Source: JAOUEA01 sp963825635 (GTDB taxonomy: Bacteria > Actinomycetota > UBA4738 > HRBIN12). Taken from it: a DNA stretch of 64,000 bases. A program made the position numbers and the translations under genes. The notes beneath the pieces are model-generated. The model saw only the letters and a program-made list of their open reading frames with translations. It had not been told where the DNA came from and did no database searches. Positions 15,275 to 23,841 of the stretch are shown here, in pieces (the stretch's first letter is position 1; each line of letters begins with the position of its first letter). The DNA is taken from assembly GCA_963825635.1 (NCBI GenBank), contig CAWGTU010000002.1, positions 216,139 to 280,138 on the forward strand, given 5' to 3'.

Positions 15275-18200
15275 TCAGCCCGAAGGCAGTAGCAGCTCGC
15301 CGCTCGGCTCGGTGGGAACGTCGAGCGCGCCGCGAGTGATCTCTTCGATCGCACGATCGAGGTTGGCGATCGCGCCGGGGCTGAGAGCGTCCCCGCTCCG
15401 GGAGTAGGTGAGGATGCCTTCATCGACCGTGACGGGTCGGGCCCCCGGCTCCAGCGTTCCATCGATGAAGTCGCGGATCACCGTGAAGTGCACGATGTCC
15501 CAGCGGATCATGCTCGACGTCAAGATGTGCGAACGCTCGGCCTCGCTCGCCTGCTGCCACTGATCGGTGTCGACCCCGATCGCCCAGAGGTGGCGGTCTT
15601 CCGTCGACCGCTCGACGGCGGCTTGGAAGACGCCCGCCCCCGAGATCCCGCTCGCGTGGAACACGACATCGGCACCCTCGTCGTACTCGAACCGAGCGAT
15701 CCGCTTCGCGACGTTGGGCGAGTCGAAGTAGTTCACGGCTTCCCGGCCGAAGTCGTAGATGAGGCCCGAGAGCACCTGCACGTCCGGATCGACCCACTCG
15801 GCCCCCGCCTCGTACCCGGCTCGGAAGCTCTGGAAGACCGACGACGGCTCGCCCGGGTCTCCCTCCCATGCGCCGACGTAGCCGATCACGCCGCTGCGGG
15901 TGGTGGAGGCCGCGGCCACACCCGCCAGGAACCCGCTCTGTTCGAACGCGATCTCGAGGGTCGTCACGTTTGGTCGATCGATCCGAACCTCGACCGGGGG
16001 AAGGACATAGTGGGTCGGCGGCACGAACAGGTCCGGTCGATCTCCGATCGCGAAGCTCGCGTTGTTGTCGAGGATCAAGAGATCCGTCTCTGCGGCGGCC
16101 GCGTCCTCGATCACCGTCTCGGGTGGCAGCAGCACGTCGGCGCGTTGCACCGTGACTCCGAGTTCGTGTTCGGCGCGCGTGATGCCTTGCTCGCCGAGCT
16201 CGAAGACCATGTTGTCTTCGCGATCGCCGTAGGTCAGGCTCGTGATCGTGGGGAGTTCGTCGCCGCCGCCCGCGAGCAGGACGCCGACCATGAGGGCGGC
16301 GATGAGGGCGGCTGCCCCCACCCCCACCGCGAAGGACCGGCGCCGCGCACGCGCTCGGATGCGCGCCTCGGCCTCCGCGCGCTCGGCCTCCGCTGCCGCG
16401 GCCTCATCTCGCCGATGCACCGCCTCGTCGAGGAACGCTCGCTCGTCCTCGGTCAGGCGCAACGTCGTCGCCTCCCGCCAGGCCTCGTAGCGCTCGAGGC
16501 GTCCGCCGCTCAGCAGGTAGTCGGGATCACGGTCCGCCGCCAGCCACTCTCGCATGGCGCCCACGAAGGAACGATGCTGCCGCAGGTCCGCTCTACCGCT
16601 CTCGATCCACTCCGCGAGTCGCTGCCACTCGCTCAGCAGCGCTTCGTGTGCGACCTCGACCGTCGCCGCGCCCGAGGCGGGGTCGCGGTCGACCGCGAGC
16701 AACCGGTTCGAGACGAACGCCTCCACCGCGTCCTGCATCGTGACGACGTCGACGTCGAGCGAGGCAAGCTCGTCGGCCCGCACGACCCGCCGGGTCGCCG
16801 TGCCGGCCCCGACCCGCACCAGCCGCAGGAACAGCTGACGGGCTGCTTCCTGCCGGTCGGGGTCGAGCCGTGTGAACGTGTCTTCCGCCCGGCTCGCGAC
16901 CGCACCCCGGAGCCCGCCGAGCGCCTCGTACCGGGCGAGGGAGAGCTCGTCGCCGTCGCGCCGGTCGAACAGCTCGGTCAGCGCGTACTGGAACAGCGGC
17001 AACGCGTTCGGTTGACGGCTCACGTCGCCGACCAACTCGGCGAGCAGGCCCGGCTCGAACGACACACCGACGCGCTCGGCGGGCTTCGCCGCCGCGGCTT
17101 CGAGCTCACTCGGACCGAGCGGCAGCACGTGCACGATGTGCTCGGTCATGAGCCGGCCGAAGATCGGGTAGGCCAGCGGGCGGTCGAAGAAGTCGGCCCG
17201 CAGCACGACGAGCACCCGCAGGCGCTCACCCGGCTCCTCGGCGGCGGCCACGAGCCCGGCGAGGAACCGGTTGCGGGTCTCGTCGTCGACGAGCGTGAAC
17301 ACTTCCTCGAACTGATCGATCACGAGCAGCAGCCGAGAGCCGTCCTCGGGCAACGCGCGCAACACCTCTTCCAGGAGCCATGTGTCCCGGTCGGTGCGTC
17401 GGTCGCCCGAGGTCGATGACGGGAACGTGCGCCCCATCGCGGCGTCGAACTCCGTGAACGGATAGGCGCCCGGGCGCATCGATGCGATGTCCCACCGGTC
17501 GCCGACGCCGCGCTTGCGCAATGCGGGGACCAGCCCGGCGGAGACGACGCTCGACTTGCCCGAGCCGCTCGGGCCGATGAGGGTGACGAGGCGGGCGTCG
17601 TCCTCGAGCGTGGCGACGAGCAGCTCGGTGAGCGCCTCGCGACCGTGGAAATCCTGCTGGTCGCCTTCGCGGAACGGCCGCAGACCCTTGTACGGGTTGT
17701 CGAGCTCGATGGTCTCGCGCTCGTCCGACGCGGTCGGCAGGTCGAGCTCCGGGTCCTGCAGCAGGATGCGTTCGTTCAGCCGCTGCAGCGGGCGGCCAGG
17801 TTCGACCCCGAGCTCGTCGACGAGGGTGGACCGCGCGTCGCGGTAGGCCGCGAGCGCCTCGGCCGGTCGCTCCGACCGGTAGAGCGCGAGCATCCGCTGC
17901 GACCAGAGGTGCTCGCGCAGTGGCCACCGACGCGTGAGGTCCTCGAGCTCGGCGACGACCTCGACGTGACGTCCGAGCGCGAGGTCGGCGTCGATGCGCC
18001 CCTCGATCGCCTGCAGCCGTTCCTCATCCAGCCGCCCGATCTCACCCAGGAGCGACGGCTCATCGGCGAGGTCGGCGAACGCCGACCCACGCCACAGGCC
18101 GAGCGCTCGGCGGAACAGGTCCGACGCCTCACGCGGGTTGCCGTCGACCTCACCGTTCGCGCGTGCCGACGTCTGCTCGAAATCGAGCGCGTCGAGCTCG

Positions 18201-18475
18201 CCGGGGCCCACCACGAGGCGGTAGCCGCCCGCCCCGGTCTCGAGCCGCTCGGCTCCCAAAGCCTTGCGAAGGTTCGACACGTACGACTGGAGGGAGCCCT
18301 TCGCGGCCCCGGGCGGCTCTTCGCCCCAGACGTCGTCGATCAGTGACTCGGTCGAGACCCAACCATTGGGGCGACGCAGCAGGTGGGCGAGCACGAGCTT
18401 CTGTTTGCGACCGCCGAGAGCGACGGGTTCTGGAGTCGCCTCGACCTCCAACGGGCCCAACACGAGGAATCGCAC
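15275..18475 (-). CDS. SARP/BTAD regulator - nSTAND NTPase - membrane helix - BMP (PnrA-like) binding domain
   Basis: 1066 residues, GTG start with TAGGGT 7 nt upstream. Residues 1-95: OmpR-type winged helix (QSYVSNLRKALG); 96-245: BTAD, together the SARP/AfsR DNA-binding module. Residues 258-640: nSTAND-type NTPase opening NPYKGLRPFREGDQQDFHGRE, Walker A GPSGSGKSS at 301-309, Walker B LLLVIDQFEEVF at 382-393, HEALLSEW near 610. An Ala/Glu/Arg-rich helix leads to one membrane span (about 714-736). Residues 743-1045 are a BMP-family substrate-binding domain of the PnrA/Med type (VFELGEQGITRA, FEQSGFLAGVAAA, IGYVGAWEG, ADVVFHASGISGAGVFQAA, WAIGVDTDQW), placed outside the cell. The whole is a single-chain receptor that could couple an extracellular nucleoside-like ligand to transcription. 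Confidence 0.85.
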   Translation of the reverse strand: MRFLVLGPLEVEATPEPVALGGRKQKLVLAHLLRRPNGWVSTESLIDDVWGEEPPGAAKGSLQSYVSNLRKALGAERLETGAGGYRLVVGPGELDALDFEQTSARANGEVDGNPREASDLFRRALGLWRGSAFADLADEPSLLGEIGRLDEERLQAIEGRIDADLALGRHVEVVAELEDLTRRWPLREHLWSQRMLALYRSERPAEALAAYRDARSTLVDELGVEPGRPLQRLNERILLQDPELDLPTASDERETIELDNPYKGLRPFREGDQQDFHGREALTELLVATLEDDARLVTLIGPSGSGKSSVVSAGLVPALRKRGVGDRWDIASMRPGAYPFTEFDAAMGRTFPSSTSGDRRTDRDTWLLEEVLRALPEDGSRLLLVIDQFEEVFTLVDDETRNRFLAGLVAAAEEPGERLRVLVVLRADFFDRPLAYPIFGRLMTEHIVHVLPLGPSELEAAAAKPAERVGVSFEPGLLAELVGDVSRQPNALPLFQYALTELFDRRDGDELSLARYEALGGLRGAVASRAEDTFTRLDPDRQEAARQLFLRLVRVGAGTATRRVVRADELASLDVDVVTMQDAVEAFVSNRLLAVDRDPASGAATVEVAHEALLSEWQRLAEWIESGRADLRQHRSFVGAMREWLAADRDPDYLLSGGRLERYEAWREATTLRLTEDERAFLDEAVHRRDEAAAAEAERAEAEARIRARARRRSFAVGVGAAALIAALMVGVLLAGGGDELPTITSLTYGDREDNMVFELGEQGITRAEHELGVTVQRADVLLPPETVIEDAAAAETDLLILDNNASFAIGDRPDLFVPPTHYVLPPVEVRIDRPNVTTLEIAFEQSGFLAGVAAASTTRSGVIGYVGAWEGDPGEPSSVFQSFRAGYEAGAEWVDPDVQVLSGLIYDFGREAVNYFDSPNVAKRIARFEYDEGADVVFHASGISGAGVFQAAVERSTEDRHLWAIGVDTDQWQQASEAERSHILTSSMIRWDIVHFTVIRDFIDGTLEPGARPVTVDEGILTYSRSGDALSPGAIANLDRAIEEITRGALDVPTEPSGELLLPSG

Positions 18476-18531
18476 GACCGGACCCTACTCCGTTCGGGTT
18501 GCGTCGGAAAGCCACTCCCACCCTCGAGAGT

Positions 18532-18559
18532 TTCAAGCCGGTTCCAAGCACGTCCAAGC
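18532..18559. promoter_or_regulatory. three phased heptamer repeats, candidate SARP binding site
   Basis: TTTCAAG (18532-18538), TTCCAAG (18543-18549) and GTCCAAG (18553-18559) recur at 11- and 10-bp intervals in the divergent promoter region. SARP proteins are known to bind heptameric direct repeats with about 11-bp period, so this is a plausible site for the adjacent regulator. Confidence 0.45.
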
Positions 18560-18602
18560 GTTCGCGGGCGGTGCCTGCAGCGCTGGGGCCCACGTTCGGC
18601 CC

Positions 18603-19193
18603 ATGTTCACGAGGAATGCACGGGCCGTCGGATGGATCGGGATCGCCATGAGCGTCGGGGCGATCGCGAGCCTGCCCGACGCCGTCGCGCTGACGCGGGC
18701 CGGGGACCCGGTGCCCGGGACGCCGCAGGTCGTCGTGGTCGACGCTCCGCCGGTCGCGACGGAGCTCGCCGTGTGGGCCGTGGGGCGCTTCGAGGCCGCC
18801 GGCCTTGAGCTGCCGCCGACCGAGGTGCACTTCCACCACGGCACCGATGGCTGCCGAGGGTTCCTCGGCTACGCGCAGGGTGGCCGCGTCGATCTGTGCG
18901 TGCGTCTCGAGATGGAAGCAGGCCCCCAGCGCCTCGTGCTCCACGAGCTCGCCCACGCCTGGGAGGGCGCGACCCTCGACGACGCGTGCCGCGATCGGTT
19001 CCTGCAGCTGCGCGGCCTCGACGTGTGGGCGGGCGACGACGTCGAGTGGAAGCGGCGGGGCATCGAGCAGCTCGCCGAGATCGTCGCCTGGGGGCTCGCC
19101 GACGGCGCGATGGCGCCGATGATCGACGGCAACCGCGACCCCCAGGCGCTCAGCGAGGCGTACGACCTCGTGCGCGGCGGCTGCGCCGTGTAG
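18603..19193 (+). CDS. secreted putative zinc metallopeptidase (HELAH)
   Basis: 196 residues. N-terminal MFTRNARAVGWIGIAMSVGAIASLP is a signal peptide or anchor. The core LVLHELAHAWEG puts an HExxH zinc motif at 114-118, and a later GIEQLAEIVAWGLADG supplies a glutamate that could be the third ligand (E-x-x-A, as in gluzincin-like folds). Four cysteines in the exported part (DGCRGF, DLCVRLE, DDACRDR, GGCAV) may form disulfides. Divergent from the SARP-BMP receptor with 127 bp between, so it may be that receptor's target. Substrate unknown. Confidence 0.65.
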   Translation: MFTRNARAVGWIGIAMSVGAIASLPDAVALTRAGDPVPGTPQVVVVDAPPVATELAVWAVGRFEAAGLELPPTEVHFHHGTDGCRGFLGYAQGGRVDLCVRLEMEAGPQRLVLHELAHAWEGATLDDACRDRFLQLRGLDVWAGDDVEWKRRGIEQLAEIVAWGLADGAMAPMIDGNRDPQALSEAYDLVRGGCAV

Positions 19194-19274
19194 CGAGGCG
19201 CGTCAGGCCGAACTCCGACCCACCGCGGCGTCCTTCGATCGAACCCAGGCATGGTGCCGTCGGCACGCAACGGA

Positions 19275-19280
19275 TACAGT
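19275..19280 (+). promoter_or_regulatory. TANNNT -10 box of a leaderless promoter
   Basis: TACAGT ends 7 nt before ATG 19288; no ribosome binding site. This favours 19288 over the in-frame GTG at 19279, which would overlap the -10 box. Confidence 0.55.
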
Positions 19281-19287
19281 GCTGGCC

Positions 19288-22200
19288 ATGCCCTGCGGTG
19301 CGTGTGGAACGGTCAACGCAACAGGGCGGAGGTTCTGTTCGCAGTGCGGTGCGAAGCTTCCCGTCATCTGCGACGCCTGCAGCGCCGAGAACGAGGTGAC
19401 CGACCGCTTCTGTGGAGGGTGCGGCGCGCCCCTCACGTTCACGGCGACCGCGAGTGCCGGCGCAGCATCTTCCCAGGAGCGTCACGACGAGCGGCGACTC
19501 GTCTCGGTCCTCTTCGTCGACCTGGTGGGCTTCACCTCATTGTCGGAGGTCCGCGACGCCGAGGAGGTCCGCGATCTGCTCTCTCGCTACTTCAAGGCGT
19601 GCTCCACGGTGATCGGGCGTTACGGGGGCACCGTCGAGAAGTTCATCGGCGACGCCGTGATGGCGGTGTGGGGCACCCCGGTCGCCCGAGAGGACGACGC
19701 GGAGCGCGCCGTGCTCGCCGGCCTCGAGATCGTGGGCGCCGTCGAGGCTCTCGGCGACGAGGTAGGCGCGCAGGGGCTCCAGGCCAGGGCGGGCATCCTC
19801 ACGGGCGAGGCTGCGGTGTCCCTCGGGGCCGAGGCCGAAGGCATGGTCCTCGGCGACCTCGTGAACACCGCGTCGAGGATCCAGTCCGTGGCCGATCCGG
19901 GCACGGCGCTCGTGGGCGACTCCACCCGGTGGGCCACACACACGCGCATCGCCTACCAGGACCATGGAAGCCACGAGGTGAAAGGCAAGGCCGAGCCCAT
20001 CCATCTCTGGCGGGCTCTCCGCGTCACGGGTGGGCAGGGCGACTGGGATGCGACGGAGGGCCTCGAGGCGCCGTTCGTCGGGCGCGACCGCGAGCTGCGG
20101 CTCGTCAAGGAGGCGTTCCATACGTCCGCCGACGAGCGACGCGCCCACCTCGTGTCGGTGGTCGGGGTCGCCGGGGTCGGAAAGACGCGCCTCGCCCGCG
20201 AGTTCGGGCGCTACATCGACGGCCTCGTCGACGACGTGTTCTGGCATCGAGGTCGGTGTCCCGCGTACGGAGATGGCCTCACGTACTGGGCGCTCGTCGA
20301 GATGGTCAAGATGCGATGCGACATCGCCGAGGAGGAGACCGGACGGTCGGCCTCGGCGAAGCTCCACACGCTCCTCGAGCAGTCGGTGGCCGACGAGACC
20401 GAGCGTCGGTGGATGGAGCCGAGGCTCGCGAGCCTGCTCTCGCTCGAGGGGGCGGCGTCGGCCGACCGCGACGAGCTCTTCAGTGCCTGGAGCCTCCTCT
20501 TCGAGCGTCTGGCCGACGAGTCCACGACCGTGCTGATCTTCGAGGACCTCGAGCACGCCGACACGTCGTTGCTCGACTTCATCGACTACCTGCTCGAGCG
20601 GGGCCGCACCTCGCCGCTGTTCATCCTCTCGCTCGCACGGCCCGACCTCCTCGAGCGACGGCCCAGCTGGGGCTCGGGACATCACAGCTTCACATCGGTC
20701 CACCTGGAGCCGCTGCCCGAGGCCGGCATGCACCAGATCCTTCGTGAGCTGGTGCCGGGGCTGCCGGCCGAGATCGAGCGATCGGTCCTCGACCGCGCGC
20801 AGGGGGTGCCCTTGTACGCACTCGAGACGGTGCGGATGCTGCTCGACCGCGGATTACTGGAAGAGGAGGGATCGGCATACCGCACGACCGGGCGGATCGC
20901 CGACCTCGCGATCCCCGAGACCCTGCAGGCACTGATCGCTGCGCGCCTCGACGGACTCGACCCGCTCGAGCGAACGATCGTGCAGGACGGGGCCGTTCTC
21001 GGGAAGAGCTTCTTCAAGGAAGGGGTCGCCGCCGTCGCCGAGCTGCCCCTCGATCGTGTCACCCCGTTGCTCGCGAGCCTGGTGCGCAAGGAGGTCTTCA
21101 CCCTCACCACGGACCCCCGCTCGCCCGATCGAGGCCAGTACTCCTTCCTGCAAGACCTGGTGCGCCAGGTCGCGTACGGCACGATCGCGAAGCGCGAACG
21201 GAAGACGAAGCATCTCGCCGCCGCGACGTTCATCCTCGAGTCATGGGCGGGCGACGAGGCCGAGGTCATCGAGGTCCTCGCGAACCACTACCTGCAGGCG
21301 TTCGAGCTCGATCCGGCGGCCGCCGACGCCCCGCAGGTCAAGGGCAAGGCGCTCGACACCCTGCGCCGCGCGGGTGAGCGCGCTGCGGCGCTCGGCGCGT
21401 CGGTCGAGGCGCAGGGCTACCTCGAACGCGCCGCCGAGATGGCGGGGGACCCGCTCGCGCGCGCAGGTGCGATCGAGCGCGCCGGCGAGATGGCCCTCAT
21501 GGGTGACCGCCTCGGAGAGGCTCGACGCCTGCTCGGCGAAGCGCTCGCGATCTACGAGGAAGAGCTCGAGGCGCACTCGGCCGCCCGGGTCTCGGCCGGT
21601 CTCGCGGAGGTCGACTGGGGCGACGGCCGCCTCGACGAGGCGCTGGAGCGCATGGAGAAGGCATTCTCGGTACTGGCCGAGGACGAACCCGATGAGGATC
21701 TGGCAACGCTCGCCGCCCAGCTCGGCCGGTTGCACTACTTCCGCGGCGACAAGGATGCAGCGATGAACCGCGTCGAGACCGCCCTCGATATCGGCGAGGC
21801 GCTCGACCATCCGGAGACGATCGCGCAGGCGTTGATCACGATGGGTGCGATCGTCGGCGACTCCAGACGGCAGCAGGAGATCGCCCTCACCACGCACGCT
21901 CTGCACTACGCACTGGAGCACGATCTCGCCGGCGCGGCGCTCCGTGCCTACAACAACCAGGCCGAGATCTACTACCGAGGCGATCAGCTTGACCGCGCGA
22001 TCGAGGTCTACGTCGACGGCATCGCTCTCGCCGAACGGGTCGGGAACCGGTTCTGGAAGGACCTGCTGCAGGCGGAGGTCACGTCACCCTTCTTCTTCGC
22101 CGGGCGGTGGGACGAGGCGATCGGCGCCGTCGCGTCCCTCTCGGCTCCCGACCGGGCGATGCCCGAGGTGTTGGGGCGCCTGTGCGCGATGCCGACGATC

Positions 22201-22815
22201 TACGTGAGCAGGGGCGAGGACGAGCGCGCGGAGCGCGAGATCGAGATCCACGCGCGCTACGAGTCGTCGTCGTCGTACCAGGAGCGGGCGTCCTGGCTCG
22301 TCGCGCAGGCCGCGATCTCGAACGCGCGAGGACGGCACGAAGAGGCGATGGATGCTGCCCTCGAGGTGCTGCCCGTCGCTGGGATCGGCGATCCCGACAG
22401 CGTGATGGCGAAGGTCGGGCTCATGGAAGGCATCGATGCTGCCTGGGCCCTGGAAGATCGCGAGGGCATGCAGTCGTTCGTCGATGCCACGACGACCCTC
22501 AGGGCGGTGCGAACCTCGCCGGTGCTGTCCGCCCTCGACGGGCTCGGTCGGACACGCCTCGGCATGCTGACGGGGAGCGACCCCGACGAGATCGATCGAG
22601 GGTTCGCGGAGGTGATCGCCACGCTCCGTGGGTGCGGCGCGAGGTTCTGGCTCGCGACCACGCTCGTCGAACGGGCGGAGTGGATGCGCGACCACGATCG
22701 CGCGGGCGAGACGAGCGCCATGTTCGCGGAAGCTCGGGAAGTGTTCGAGGACGCCGGCGCCGCCGTCTGGCTGGAGCGGCTGGACGGCCCGCTCGCTGAG
22801 CCCGTTGGGACCTGA
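19288..22815 (+). CDS. zinc-ribbon - class III cyclase - AAA ATPase - TPR signalling protein
   Basis: 1175 residues. Two zinc ribbons occupy the first 50 residues (MPCGACG, RRFCSQCGAKL; CDACSAE, RFCGGCGAPL). The cyclase domain follows: SVLFVDLVGFTSLSE and EKFIGDAVMAVWG carry both metal Asp residues and the purine-site Lys, VLGDLVNTASRIQ the Asn/Arg pair. About residue 260 starts an AAA16/STAND-like ATPase (PFVGRDRELRLVKEAF, Walker A GVAGVGKT, Walker B TTVLIFEDLEHAD). The C-terminal half is alpha-helical TPR-like repeats. Such LuxR/MalT-like scaffolds without DNA-binding domain are typical of actinobacteria; the ligand is unknown. The GNAT gene follows 2 bp later. A similar protein is encoded at 38297. 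Confidence 0.85.
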   Translation: MPCGACGTVNATGRRFCSQCGAKLPVICDACSAENEVTDRFCGGCGAPLTFTATASAGAASSQERHDERRLVSVLFVDLVGFTSLSEVRDAEEVRDLLSRYFKACSTVIGRYGGTVEKFIGDAVMAVWGTPVAREDDAERAVLAGLEIVGAVEALGDEVGAQGLQARAGILTGEAAVSLGAEAEGMVLGDLVNTASRIQSVADPGTALVGDSTRWATHTRIAYQDHGSHEVKGKAEPIHLWRALRVTGGQGDWDATEGLEAPFVGRDRELRLVKEAFHTSADERRAHLVSVVGVAGVGKTRLAREFGRYIDGLVDDVFWHRGRCPAYGDGLTYWALVEMVKMRCDIAEEETGRSASAKLHTLLEQSVADETERRWMEPRLASLLSLEGAASADRDELFSAWSLLFERLADESTTVLIFEDLEHADTSLLDFIDYLLERGRTSPLFILSLARPDLLERRPSWGSGHHSFTSVHLEPLPEAGMHQILRELVPGLPAEIERSVLDRAQGVPLYALETVRMLLDRGLLEEEGSAYRTTGRIADLAIPETLQALIAARLDGLDPLERTIVQDGAVLGKSFFKEGVAAVAELPLDRVTPLLASLVRKEVFTLTTDPRSPDRGQYSFLQDLVRQVAYGTIAKRERKTKHLAAATFILESWAGDEAEVIEVLANHYLQAFELDPAAADAPQVKGKALDTLRRAGERAAALGASVEAQGYLERAAEMAGDPLARAGAIERAGEMALMGDRLGEARRLLGEALAIYEEELEAHSAARVSAGLAEVDWGDGRLDEALERMEKAFSVLAEDEPDEDLATLAAQLGRLHYFRGDKDAAMNRVETALDIGEALDHPETIAQALITMGAIVGDSRRQQEIALTTHALHYALEHDLAGAALRAYNNQAEIYYRGDQLDRAIEVYVDGIALAERVGNRFWKDLLQAEVTSPFFFAGRWDEAIGAVASLSAPDRAMPEVLGRLCAMPTIYVSRGEDERAEREIEIHARYESSSSYQERASWLVAQAAISNARGRHEEAMDAALEVLPVAGIGDPDSVMAKVGLMEGIDAAWALEDREGMQSFVDATTTLRAVRTSPVLSALDGLGRTRLGMLTGSDPDEIDRGFAEVIATLRGCGARFWLATTLVERAEWMRDHDRAGETSAMFAEAREVFEDAGAAVWLERLDGPLAEPVGT

Positions 22816-22817
22816 TC

Positions 22818-23237
22818 ATGATCCGCCAGTCCCGGCCGGCCGACGAGGATGCCGTGATCGACGTCTGGCTCGCATCGACGATCCCGGGACAACCGTTCCT
22901 GTCGGCGGAGACGTGGCGGGCGATGGAGCCGGAGATCCGCGAGCTCCTCGGGCAGGCGCGAACCTGGGTCAGCGAAGAAGGCGGCTCGATCGTCGCGTTC
23001 TGCTCGATGCTCGACGACCTGATCGGCGGCCTGTTCACGCACCCCGAGCACCAGGGGAGGGGCCACGGCCGCGCCCTCGTCGAGCACGTGGGCCGGCTCT
23101 TCGATCCTCTCTTCGTCGAGGTGTTCGAGGCGAACGATCGGGCGATCGACTTCTATCGGCGCTGCGGCTTCGTCGAGCATGAGCGCGGTGTCGACGAGGG
23201 ATCGGGTCTGCCGATATGGGTCATGCAGATGGGTTGA
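22818..23237 (+). CDS. GNAT family N-acetyltransferase
   Basis: 139 residues starting 2 bp after the stop of the cyclase-AAA gene, so surely co-transcribed and probably translationally coupled. MIRQSRPADEDAVIDVWLAST is the usual N-terminal strand-helix, GLFTHPEHQGRGHGRALVEHV is acetyl-CoA motif A, and VFEANDRAIDFYRRCGFVEHERG is motif B, as in YjaB/PhnO-like members. Acceptor unknown. Being an effector coupled to a cyclic-nucleotide protein recalls the cAMP-regulated lysine acetyltransferases of mycobacteria, but here no cNMP-binding domain is present. Confidence 0.85.
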   Translation: MIRQSRPADEDAVIDVWLASTIPGQPFLSAETWRAMEPEIRELLGQARTWVSEEGGSIVAFCSMLDDLIGGLFTHPEHQGRGHGRALVEHVGRLFDPLFVEVFEANDRAIDFYRRCGFVEHERGVDEGSGLPIWVMQMG

Positions 23238-23246
23238 CGCTGCCCG

Positions 23247-23687
23247 TCACACGTCCTCCGGCGACACGTCGTGGGCCTGCGTGAGGAGCGCCTTCAGCTG
23301 ATCGAGGTCGACGTCGTCGAGGCTCGAGAAGCTGAGGCTCGCCGATCCCGTCTTCACCGTGCCCAGCCGATCCGCGTAGTGGGCGAGTAGGTACGCGCCG
23401 TCGAGAACGGCGTTGATGTACAGGCTGAAGTACCGCTGCTGCCTGGCGAGACCCACGAGGAACCACTCGACGGGCTCGCCGCGCGGGCGCGGCTGCGCGA
23501 TGTCGCCGTACCCGATGATCCGCTGATCGCTGCCGCCCCAGAACGGCCCTTCCCAGAGCTCCCGGGTCCTGCCGGGCAGGCACGAGGTGATGATCGTGTC
23601 GAGCTCCGTCATCGGGCCCCGGATCTCGTCGGGCAAGGACCCGAGGAACTCGTCGGGCGGGGTGTCGACCTTCTTCATCGGCGTCAT
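23247..23687 (-). CDS. DUF1801 family protein
   Basis: 146 residues, GGAGG 7 nt before ATG at 23685-23687. DEIRGPMTELDTIITSCLPGRTRELWEGPFWGGSDQRIIGYGD is followed by EWFLVGLARQQRYFSLYINA and LAHYADRLGTVKTGSASLSFSSLDDVDLDQLKALL. The same order (IGYG, QKRYISLYVAA, GDRLG, I-F-R) is found in the gene at 34966, so the two are paralogues in the DUF1801 family. Frataxin-like fold; function unknown. Convergent with the GNAT gene. Confidence 0.8.
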   Translation of the reverse strand: MTPMKKVDTPPDEFLGSLPDEIRGPMTELDTIITSCLPGRTRELWEGPFWGGSDQRIIGYGDIAQPRPRGEPVEWFLVGLARQQRYFSLYINAVLDGAYLLAHYADRLGTVKTGSASLSFSSLDDVDLDQLKALLTQAHDVSPEDV

Positions 23688-23841
23688 CGTCGCACCTCCG
23701 CCGGGGTCGCGTGAGAACGACGGCGATGGTCCCGCGGGGACGGGGTCCGTCGCTCCTTCCACCCCCGTCCAGCCTTGCCAGGGTGGAGATGGCTGCCGGG
23801 CATCCGCTGGTCCCGGGACCGGCGAACGGAAGGAGGGCACG

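Noticed and set aside
15488..17419. A 643-codon open frame antisense to the SARP receptor
   Set aside because: Antisense shadow of a protein with recognisable Walker and BMP motifs.
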